In this document: positions 56,491 to 63,676 of the stretch, in pieces
Position numbering within the stretch: the first letter of the stretch is position 1
Layout of the letters: each line of letters begins with the position of its first letter
NCBI RefSeq assembly: GCF_000688295.1
Contig: NZ_JHZF01000016.1
Coordinates: 120,414-184,413, forward strand
DNA: 64,000 bases
Direction of reading: 5' to 3'
Source: Pseudooceanicola nanhaiensis DSM 18065
GTDB taxonomy: Bacteria > Pseudomonadota > Alphaproteobacteria > Rhodobacterales > Rhodobacteraceae
The notes under the pieces: model-generated
Databases searched by the model: none
What the model was told of the DNA's origin: nothing
The model's input: the letters and a program-made list of their open reading frames with translations, nothing else
Program-made: the position numbers and the translations under genes

Positions 56491-56708
56491 TGGCCTGCCC
56501 GATCTGCGGCGAGAGGACCGAAGCCGCCTACCGCCCGTTCTGCTCCAGACGCTGCGCCGACCGCGACCTCGCCCGCTGGTTCAACGGCAGCTACGCGGTC
56601 CCCTCGACCGATCCCGAGGACGTCGAAAAGGCGCTGGAAGAGACCGAACGCCACCTCTCCGAAGGGGGGTCTTCGGAGGGCTCCAAGGGGCCCTTCGGTC
56701 ACCATTGA
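56490..56708 (+). CDS. yacG: DNA gyrase inhibitor / zinc-binding protein YacG
   Basis: A 72-residue protein with the YacG zinc finger: CPICGE (Cys3, Cys6) and FCSRRCADRDLARWF. YacG binds GyrB and inhibits gyrase in E. coli. The ATG shares its first base with the previous stop (TGATG). The C-terminal tail here is Ser/Gly-rich. Last gene before tRNA-Phe and the island. Confidence 0.9.
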   Translation: MACPICGERTEAAYRPFCSRRCADRDLARWFNGSYAVPSTDPEDVEKALEETERHLSEGGSSEGSKGPFGHH

Positions 56709-56786
56709 AAACTTCCAAAAAGCCTCTGGACACTCTCCGGACCCTCGCCTAGAAGGCGTGCACCCGAAGGCGAGACCTTCACCCGT

Positions 56787-56861
56787 GCCCGGGTAGCTCA
56801 GGGGTAGAGCAGTGGATTGAAAATCCTCGTGTCGGTGGTTCGATTCCGCCCCCGGGCACCA
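56787..56861 (+). tRNA. tRNA-Phe (GAA)
   Basis: A 75-base tRNA: acceptor stem GCCCGGG with CCCGGGC, discriminator A and encoded CCA at 56859-56861. The D arm is GCTCAGGGGTAGAGC; the anticodon loop TTGAAAA flanked by GGA/TCC gives anticodon GAA; the T arm is GGTGG-TTCGATT-CCGCC. It is the boundary between core sequence and the AT-richer island, and its 3' half is a typical integrase target. Confidence 0.97.
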
Positions 56862-56872
56862 TTTATCAAGAC

Positions 56873-56960
56873 CTATGTTGTTGTTTTCTCCCGCTGCGGC
56901 GCGCCTTTCCGTTCGGGAAGTGCCTTGTCTGTATCACAATTTGTATCACATCGCGCCATG
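56873..56960 (-). pseudogene. Possible C-terminal remnant of a tyrosine-type integrase
   Basis: About 25 codons ending in TAG read CDTNCDTDKALPERKGAP and a basic tail, pointing toward the tRNA-Phe gene. The paired CDT motif and place beside a tRNA fit the end of an island integrase, but no catalytic residues survive. The frame is fused to the IS3 orfB fragment upstream, showing where the IS cut into it. Confidence 0.35.
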
Positions 56961-57441
56961 GTCGGTGACTCTGGTGCGGCCTTGATCGGCTCGGCGAAGC
57001 GCGGATCGATCCGCGGAGCGGGCTTCACCGGCTTGTAGTAGACCGTGCGGCGCAGCACGCCGAACCAGGCGCAGAGCTTGGCCATCGACAACGTGATGCC
57101 CTCGGCGCCGAGACCCTGCTGGATGCGACGGATCAAATCCCGTCCTTCCCATCCAGCTGGGCCTGCAACTTTTTTCGCGCCCGCTGCTCCAGCATGGCCT
57201 CGCCGTAGGCATCCTGAAGGTCCTTGAGCTGCTTCTCGTAGTGCTCTCGGATGTCGAGCGGATTGGCCCGCAGAGAGTTCTCCATTCCCCGCTTCGCGTC
57301 TTCAACCCAGCCCTCGATCTCGGAAGGAGCCAGGTCAAACGAGCCGCCGGTCGATCCCTGTGCACCATCACGCTTGGCGCCGACACGAAGGGCGGAAAAC
57401 TGCCGTTCGCTACGACCTGGGCGAACGGCAGGGATGCGCAA
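56956..57441 (-). pseudogene. Degenerate IS3-family element: orfA plus start of orfB
   Basis: Minus strand, orfA (about 57133-57370) reads SEIEGWVEDAKRGMENSLRA then NPLDIREHYEKQLKDLQDAYG and ends in RARKKLQAQLDGKDG, the helical OrfA of IS3 elements. orfB begins in the next frame (57135 downward) with IRRIQQGLGAEGITLSMAKLC and RRTVYYKPVKPAPR but stops after about 55 codons; the DDE domain is missing. The N-terminus of orfA is also abnormal. The element is therefore a dead fragment. Confidence 0.8.
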
Positions 57442-57679
57442 AAAGTGGACGCAGCACTGTAGAGCTCATTTCGCGAAAGCTACCGCAAGCACAGCGATTT
57501 CCGTCTCCGAACCCATCCGGATTGATGTTAACTGGGGGCGGCAATGTGAGGTTGTCAGGAAGCGGCCAGGAACGTATCAATCAAAAGACAAGGTCTTCAC
57601 CGGGATTTTTCATCACCGATGGACTTCTTCGTGCAACCCTCGTGCATGACTCGTAATTCTGCTTAGACTGGAGCAAGGC
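57442..57679. other. Non-coding stretch between the IS3 remnant and the PIN gene
   Basis: 238 bp with no convincing open frame in either strand; mixed composition. It presumably contains the promoter for the PIN-domain gene. No repeat or RNA gene was recognised. Confidence 0.4.
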
Positions 57680-58732
57680 GTGCCCACGATTTTTCTCGAC
57701 ACAAACGTTTTTATAGATGCTCAATACTTCAGGCCGGCTGGCGCTCAAGCATTCCTAAGGACATGTAAATTCGCAGGTTTTGATATCGCCGTGCCTGAAG
57801 TGGTCCTTGATGAAGTGCGAGGAAAATATCAGCAGGGACTTTCTGCGGCATTGGTCTCGCTAACTAAGGCAGAGCGACAGGTTGCTCGGTTTGTAACTCT
57901 TGAGAGTTCCGAAATTTCGTTTGATGAAGAGATAGATAGTTTCAATGCATTCGTTGAGGAGTTATTGGAGGACGTAGGGGTGGACGTCCTGCCTTATCCT
58001 GACATAGCGACAAAAGACTTAGTTATTGGCGGCTATTCCAACAAAAAACCCTATAAGGAAAATGGCGAAGGGCATAAGGATTATCTGATATGGAAATCTA
58101 TAGTGGAACGAGTAGATCCAGCCGACGGACCGCATGTTTTCGTTACGAGCAACACGTCAGACTTTGCCCATGAGAAGACGAAAGAAACATTTGTTCTCCA
58201 TCCAGAACTGAAGTCGGATCTACCTGATGAGGTATCTGTTCTGGGCTTTACAGGTCGACAGTCTCTTCTTGAGAGACATGTTCTGCCACGTCTCGATGGA
58301 TGGAAGCCTTGGACTGATTCAAGGGTCGATATTGACGTCGAAAATTTTGCCGAAAGAGTGATTGGAAAAGAGCTACCATATAAAACTATGTATGGGCTGG
58401 AGGGTCTTCCATTCAGCAATGATGTTACTATTACGATGTATGGGAATCCAGCAAACCTGGACGTGCATTATGCCCTCATTGGAGATCAATACATGGTGCG
58501 CATACGGGGTGAGTCTGAATGCCTTTTTGACGGATACATGGATAAGTGGGAGTATTTCTCAGAGCATTCTGAGACCATGGCGGGGAGCGATTGGAATGAT
58601 CATGTTGTAAGCGTAGAAACTGTGGCGGTAGTAGAATTCGAGGTAATGGCTACCTACGACCCCGCGAATGGAGAGTTAGGTGGCGCCACCCTGAAGGTGC
58701 TTAACGAGATCGAGGATGACATCTACCAATAG
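57680..58732 (+). CDS. PIN-domain protein of DUF4935 type
   Basis: A 350-residue protein with an N-terminal PIN nuclease domain of about 200 residues. Acidic active-site residues are visible: Asp7 (IFLDTNVFIDAQ), Glu45 (VPEVVLDEVRGK), Asp134 (GHKDYLIWKSI) and Asp161 (VFVTSNTSDF). The insertion and order match the DUF4935 group, likely RNA- or tRNA-cleaving. The C-terminal 140 residues are a separate beta-rich domain that I do not recognise. GTG start. Clearly AT-richer than the core genes, so acquired. No antitoxin gene is adjacent, which argues against a simple VapC-type pair. Confidence 0.8.
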   Translation: MPTIFLDTNVFIDAQYFRPAGAQAFLRTCKFAGFDIAVPEVVLDEVRGKYQQGLSAALVSLTKAERQVARFVTLESSEISFDEEIDSFNAFVEELLEDVGVDVLPYPDIATKDLVIGGYSNKKPYKENGEGHKDYLIWKSIVERVDPADGPHVFVTSNTSDFAHEKTKETFVLHPELKSDLPDEVSVLGFTGRQSLLERHVLPRLDGWKPWTDSRVDIDVENFAERVIGKELPYKTMYGLEGLPFSNDVTITMYGNPANLDVHYALIGDQYMVRIRGESECLFDGYMDKWEYFSEHSETMAGSDWNDHVVSVETVAVVEFEVMATYDPANGELGGATLKVLNEIEDDIYQ

Positions 58733-59152
58733 AAGCTTCTTTCGCATGAGGTTTTTTATTCCTTCACATCGGCTTCGGGTTACGGCCATGATACGGAAGG
58801 GACGAAATTGCACCGCTCAAACCGGTCAAGAGCCGTTTCCCGAAAAGTCATTCTCTAAGGTTGCGCAATCGGCAGAGATGGCCGCATAGCGGAACTACGG
58901 CTGTGTCTACTTGCTGCAAGGTGGAGTGAAGGGCGGCTGTTGCCTGGAACCTGTCGTCTCCCGCGCCAGGCTGGAATGGCTGCACAGGGCTGTCGTTTCT
59001 GGGCAACCCCTGCTCACCTGGGCGTGCAGTATGCCGCGGCGCGGCAGGACCGCCCCGAGCCATACTACCTCGCAAGTCATTCCGGCTTTGACCTGTCCCT
59101 CTTCCTCCTCGAAATCCAGAGCGGTATCATGTGCCCATACCGGAGAATGCGA
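58733..59152. other. 420-bp gap without a gene
   Basis: Between the PIN gene and the zinc-ribbon gene. An in-frame extension of the following gene back to 58940 is possible but reads as random sequence rich in Arg, Cys and Pro. A T-rich run (TTTTTTATT, about 58750) just after the PIN stop could end transcription. Nothing else recognised. Confidence 0.4.
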
Positions 59153-60103
59153 ATGCTGGAATTTACAGACAAAGAAAAGCAAGAAGTCACCGACTACTTT
59201 CTCGGGCAGTCACCGGAAGGCACAGAAGTCAGGTTCGCACAAAAGGTCTACGCCGAGTCTGTTATCGGGCATACACATTCGGTCTGGGACATACACGCGA
59301 GCGATAGCCGGTGGTGGGTAATTACGAACCCGACGAACCTCTACTCGCAGGAGCAGTTCCCGAACCTGGATCTTGCTATTACGTTTCATATGGGTCTCTG
59401 CCTGCGCATACCTCGCAACAACCTGAAGCAGGTGGACGTCGAGAGCGTGCGACCATTCACAGATGTCCTGAACGCTATCAGGGAGTGCGAGACTGCGCTT
59501 GCGCAGGCAAATGACCAGGGGGCGTTTCGAGCAATCGGGGTCCGGTGCCGTGAGAACCTTCTGGGGTTTGTGCACGCTGCACAGGATGCATACGACTGGC
59601 CCGAACAGGATCTTCCCCAACGCTCGAATTTCAAGTCGTGGGTGGAAATGATTTTTGACACCTTTCTTAGTGGGTCAGACAACCGGGAACGTCGGCGTCT
59701 AATCAAGACAACGCTAAAAGAGACGTGGGACTATGCGAACTGGCTGACACATTCCCAGTCTGGGAAGTGGATGGACGCCGAAGTCGCTACTAATGCCGTA
59801 TCTCACGCCATTAGCATGGCAGCGTCAATCTGTGTCCGGCACCTGCGCGGTGTCCCGGACCAATGCCCGGCCTGTGATTCCCACCGCTTGTCTCCCGAAG
59901 AGGGCTTAGACCCGAAGAACCCTGAGGTGATCTTTGAGAGGCCTGTGTGTTCGGAGTGCGGTTGGGCGGGTGATGCCGTGCCGGTTGGTGAACGAACTGA
60001 AGACGAGGTCGCCCAGTTCATTACGCGCGAAGGCGAGACCTCTGATGAGTGCGGCGTGATGCAGACACCGCTTATGGAGGTTCTCGGCAAACGACCGAAG
60101 TAG
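59153..60103 (+). CDS. Unknown protein with C-terminal zinc ribbon
   Basis: A 316-residue soluble protein with no family I can name. The first 110 residues are mixed alpha/beta (WWVITNPTNLYSQEQFPNLD), then a helical region (RCRENLLGFVHAAQDAYDW and DYANWLTHSQSGKW, MDAEVATNAVSHAISMAAS) that resembles the long helices of HEPN-type proteins though the R-x4-6-H signature is not obvious. A zinc ribbon closes it: CPAC and CSEC, 42 residues apart. ATG at 59153 follows GGAGA. Longer start at 58940 rejected. Defence function is only suggested by the neighbourhood. Confidence 0.65.
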   Translation: MLEFTDKEKQEVTDYFLGQSPEGTEVRFAQKVYAESVIGHTHSVWDIHASDSRWWVITNPTNLYSQEQFPNLDLAITFHMGLCLRIPRNNLKQVDVESVRPFTDVLNAIRECETALAQANDQGAFRAIGVRCRENLLGFVHAAQDAYDWPEQDLPQRSNFKSWVEMIFDTFLSGSDNRERRRLIKTTLKETWDYANWLTHSQSGKWMDAEVATNAVSHAISMAASICVRHLRGVPDQCPACDSHRLSPEEGLDPKNPEVIFERPVCSECGWAGDAVPVGERTEDEVAQFITREGETSDECGVMQTPLMEVLGKRPK

Positions 60104-60538
60104 TGGGCATACATAGAAAGAGTCATGATGACCTGCGACCCGAGGGGCCTTAGCGCGCCTATTCTGACAATGCGCCAAGCGCAGCGAAGGTAAGCTTTTC
60201 CACTCTGCCGACTTTGGGTCGTCCAAACATGCTGCTCGAGGCCCTGAATGACCGTTTGGGGGTAACTGCACCGCAGCGCTGACCTTGCTGCCGAATGCCC
60301 GGAGAGGGCCGGAAGTTGCCATGGTGGCTAAGGGCGGACTCCGGAAGTTCGCCGCACCTGCGACGACATTCTTGGCCGACTGGAGAAGCGGACCTCCACG
60401 CCGGGGGGGGGCAGTGCGAACCCGCCGGTCCGGCATGAAGGACGGGAATCGGAGGTCCGCTGCCTTCACTTGCAAAAAAGTAATGTCGAAAGAAGAAGAC
60501 TGGGACCGAACGCAGTTTGCTGGATGGAAAACGTCACT
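60104..60538. other. 435-bp gap without a gene
   Basis: Contains an inverted repeat with perfect 11-bp arms AGCGGACCTCC (60387-60397) and GGAGGTCCGCT (60451-60461) separated by 53 bp, and a run of eight to nine G at about 60403. Both flanking genes end here (convergent), so it may contain a bidirectional terminator. No open frame looks real. Confidence 0.45.
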
Positions 60539-61054
60539 TTAGCAGAAAAGCGACTTTGTCCACTCCCATGTAACTTCCCAGGGAAGCTCTATCGCAAACT
60601 GCACCAAGTGAACAAAAATGAATACAAACGGGACGAGCACTTCGATCTTGTGGAACGGCGTGTGGCGGCTGCCATCCACCCCCGTTAGGAATTGCCACTC
60701 GTCGCTATAAGCCGACACCGGCAGTTGTTGCTCGAGTTTGGTGATGACCGCGAATTTGGCGGAATTGAGAGATTTGTAACTCAGGACTGCACGTATCCAG
60801 AGAATGCAGATGGCGATACCGGCCAGCGATATAGCCCAAGTGTTCGCTTCCTCTGCCTCACGAGCGACGTAGGCGGTAGCGCCGATGATCGCGGTATTTA
60901 CAGTTAGATAGAATGAATTTGCAGATTGCCGACGCTGACTTACACGATCTGCCATTTCCACAAGTAATTTATAGATTTCAAGAATGTCTTCGGTCGAATC
61001 GCGACTTTTCCTATCTTTCTCCACGTTTAATAGTTCCCGTTTCCGAGGTTCCAC
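60539..61054 (-). CDS. Small multi-spanning membrane protein, RipA-like
   Basis: A 171-residue protein with three hydrophobic segments (residues 48-64, 72-92 and 137-157). The stretch YKLLVEMADRVSQRRQSANS, followed by FYLTVNTAIIG, is what I recall from the RipA family of small octameric membrane proteins. Translation starts with GTG inside the end of the TIR-like gene (28-bp overlap); a second GTG at 61024, two bases after that gene's stop, is possible. Co-translation with a TIR-like protein suggests a sensor/effector pair in which this would be the membrane effector. Function is inference. Confidence 0.65.
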   Translation of the reverse strand: MEPRKRELLNVEKDRKSRDSTEDILEIYKLLVEMADRVSQRRQSANSFYLTVNTAIIGATAYVAREAEEANTWAISLAGIAICILWIRAVLSYKSLNSAKFAVITKLEQQLPVSAYSDEWQFLTGVDGSRHTPFHKIEVLVPFVFIFVHLVQFAIELPWEVTWEWTKSLFC

Positions 61055-61449
61055 ACGCCGTCGATAACCGATTGCTTATTCCAGCCAACGGCCCGCGTCG
61101 AAGCAGACATAACAGTTGAGGAAGCACGCTTTTGCGCCCAGGGATCGACCGCTAAGATCGGCTTGTGATAGAGAGCAGACCCGTCGATTTCCTTTCGAAT
61201 CCACTTACTGTGGTTTGAATACATACCTGTTGGAATTACTACAACGTCACTCTTGGCAATGCGCTCATAGATTGCTGTTTGAAGGGCTTTGTCGGAAGGT
61301 GCGAAGTGAATAGGGTTATCTTTTGGGACAGAGGTGTTGAAGAAGTTCAATCGAACCCCATTGATGGACCAATATTCCTCAAAGATCCATTCTGCCAGTT
61401 TGTCGTAGTGATTCGAATACGTCCAAGAGTGACTGATGAAGACGTTCAT
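61027..61449 (-). CDS. TIR-like (MTH538/DUF1863-type) domain protein
   Basis: A 140-residue single-domain protein. It begins MNVFISHSWTYSNHYDKLAE, the TIR-like start, and has IAKSDVVVIPTGMYSNHS and WIRKEIDGS, where Glu87 after Trp83 occupies the catalytic Glu position of NAD-consuming TIR domains. It may therefore make a nucleotide signal or degrade NAD. GAGGAAATA precedes the ATG. The 3' end overlaps the RipA-like gene. The arrangement resembles Thoeris-like logic, but the partner is different. Confidence 0.8.
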   Translation of the reverse strand: MNVFISHSWTYSNHYDKLAEWIFEEYWSINGVRLNFFNTSVPKDNPIHFAPSDKALQTAIYERIAKSDVVVIPTGMYSNHSKWIRKEIDGSALYHKPILAVDPWAQKRASSTVMSASTRAVGWNKQSVIDGVWNLGNGNY

Positions 61450-61776
61450 TATTTCCTCAAGCTTCGGTCCTGTCGCCTACACTACTCGTTCAGTGCGGTT
61501 AAAGGAAGTGTCAGATAAACGCGGAAGAGAATAACTTTATTGCGGTGGCTCACCAATCACAAGGATGATGGTTAATTCATACAGCGCCGCCTGTTCAACA
61601 GCGGCCCCTGCTTATTTGTCCTTACCCATGCTCAAGGGCGGGATGGTCAAACGAACCGGCGTCGGTGCGCCTCAAGATATGTGTGGTTTGCTCGGCGCCG
61701 ATGTTAAAGGACTCTTCCGATCAGCGCTGAGATTGTGTCACTGCGAAGCTAAGCTTGGAGTGAAGTGAACCAAATT
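61450..61776. other. 327-bp gap, presumed promoter region of the TIR-like pair
   Basis: Separates the 184-residue gene upstream from the TIR-like gene on the minus strand. AT-rich stretches just upstream of 61510-61550 (TAACTTTATTG) could contribute a minus-strand promoter. A 67-codon plus-strand frame (61565-61768) has no family resemblance and was not called. Confidence 0.35.
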
Positions 61777-62328
61777 TCAATCTGCGTAATAGTTACGACT
61801 AACCTGCGAATACCATTTCAAAAAAACTTCTTTGATCTCGCCTCGCTGCGACTGCGTGGGATTGTCAGGTGGAGTTTCATGAACAAACACCTCGGTCGTG
61901 CCAACATCAAAAACCCCGCCAAAAACATCTCTTTCTCGAAAAATGAGTAAAGGAAGGCGTAGCCCGAACAATATTCCAGCTTTCAACTGATTCCATGGAG
62001 TGGGAAACGAAACACTGCCCGACCTCGAAACCTTTATCTCCTCCGCAGTTCCACGCTTCCAAATCCCTGAGGTAGCAACGAACTGCTCGTATCCGAGAAT
62101 AACGCCGCCGTGGCAATGTCGAGCGATGGCGTAGACTTCTTTTAGGGGCACATCTTTTGGATAATCTGAGCGCCCGAGTGCCCGAGGCTCCAGTTGTAGC
62201 TCGTTGAGGATTTCCAGCACGACGCCCCGTGACTTCTCCTGCTGATCATTTAGCTTCGTTGGGCTTGAAACAAATACCGGAATTCGCATTTTTCCCCCGA
62301 TGGCACCTTCCGCCTGATCATTACCCAT
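61777..62328 (-). CDS. Unknown protein with deoxyribosyltransferase/TIR-like fold features
   Basis: A 183-residue protein (from the Met at 62328). It opens MRIPVFVSSPTKLNDQQEKS after a short leader, then LEPRALGRSDYPKDVPLKEV and CHGGVILGYEQF: a beta-strand, an SPT loop and helix, as in nucleoside deoxyribosyltransferase, SLOG and TIR-like sensors. Conserved RSDYP and ARHCHGG could form a nucleotide site. Family not named. The frame is open to 62565, where an Arg/Lys-rich leader could also be coding, or translation could begin at 62289. Located between the HEPN-motif gene and the TIR-like gene on the same strand. Confidence 0.55.
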   Translation of the reverse strand: MGNDQAEGAIGGKMRIPVFVSSPTKLNDQQEKSRGVVLEILNELQLEPRALGRSDYPKDVPLKEVYAIARHCHGGVILGYEQFVATSGIWKRGTAEEIKVSRSGSVSFPTPWNQLKAGILFGLRLPLLIFRERDVFGGVFDVGTTEVFVHETPPDNPTQSQRGEIKEVFLKWYSQVSRNYYAD

Positions 62329-62641
62329 AACCTGCTGCTTCAGCAACTGACGTCGCTGTCGCGCTAAACGTCGAGCACGTTCCTTTGATTCATCGATGTC
62401 GAATGCCCACTTCGTGGGAACCACGGGGATGGGCCTTTGGGACGTAGCTGCACTGTGCCGCGAAAGACCGGTTTGGAGAGGCCGCGCCGCAGCGAGCACC
62501 ATCCTTGCGGATGTCGGCATTGGGCCGGTCGCGCCGCCCAGGAAGTGAGGGCGGATTCCAGACATTCTCTGCGGCGAAAAAAAATTCTGCCGTTGGGAAG
62601 AGGATCAGACGTTAAGAACTGAGGGCGGTTGTGATGCGCTT

Positions 62642-63676
62642 TCAGCGGCCCAGCCCGTCACCATCCATCCGAGATTGCTCATCAGGAACGTATGTTCGCA
62701 GCTCGCTCCCCGTAATTCCGAACGCATCTGCAACTTTTTGTATCAACTGTTCGGCTTGTTTTGTCAGTGGAGCTGAGCGATCTACACCGAGCCTGTTATA
62801 GCAATCATTCACATCCGAACTGGACAAGTGCGCATCCGCACCCCGCAAATCATAGGCCCCAAATAATGGGCTCATTCGCCTGTATGCGTAGTCCTCATCC
62901 GTATACTTTGCCAACAATCTTTGCAGAAGCTTGAGTGTGCCTTGATCTGACTTACCCTCTCCCAGTGCTTCTATCAGGCTCTTTTTATTGATCCTCTCGA
63001 TTGAAATCTTTACCAAGTCCTTCGCGAGGGACCGCAAACCGCTTTCATCGGTTGCACGGAACCTGTGAATTCTTGAAGACAGCTCCTCCACTTCATGGTG
63101 GTCTCTGAAAAGAGCAATATCAAACTTTTCTTGGAACACTTGACCGATCCAGCCGAGGGCATGGTGGATTAGGAACTCAGGAGACTTGGTCGCGGCGGGT
63201 TCGCAAGCCATTTGCGCCTCCATGAGCTCAGAGGAGACTCCTCCATCTGGCCGACAATTGTGCGCCCCCCAAATTCTCCGTTCCCAAAGCGGTCGGTGTG
63301 CGACGTCATATGCGTAGGCATTGACAAGGCCCAGTTTGTTGACACCGAAGTGTAGCAACCAATCGGGTGATGGGGAAACACCGCCCGTATCGTGCGTATA
63401 CCAAGTAATCGTTGCACCCCGGCGCGACAGAAGATCATTTATCACTTCCGGTTTGAACCAAAGGTATTTCCCTACTTCCTCGTAGTTGAGTGTCTTCAGA
63501 TCAACTCTTCCTCCACCGCCGTCGAGTTGGACCATGATCGCCTCATCCGGCTCTCCGTAACCGATCCGCCATGACTTTTCGGCGGCCTCAATCCACTCGC
63601 CGCGCCACATCTCGCCTGTTACAAGGAAGCGTCCTCCCTCATCGCCGCGAACCCCCTTTGTGGTTTCCGTCTTGGT
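62642..63676 (-). pseudogene. HEPN-motif protein, 5' end lost to an IS5 insertion
   Basis: About 345 codons remain. The C-terminal third has GAYDLRGADAHLSSSDVND, with R-x4-H as in the active site of HEPN ribonucleases, in a helical context (LQRLLAKYTDEDYAYRRMSP). The upstream part is a mixed domain with FLIHHALGWIGQVFQ that I do not recognise. The frame runs without a stop into the IS5 end at 63677, where the first Met (63691) is IS-derived, so the original N-terminus is missing. It might still be made from the Met at 63610. Resembles ApeA/abortive-infection type HEPN proteins, but that is inference. Confidence 0.55.

Noticed and set aside
58940..59152. Longer N-terminus for the zinc-ribbon protein
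   Set aside because: The extra 71 residues look like translated non-coding DNA, and the Met at 59153 has a good ribosome-binding site.
61565..61768. A 67-codon plus-strand frame in the island
   Set aside because: No family resemblance, no ribosome-binding site and irregular composition; it lies in the promoter gap of the TIR-like pair.
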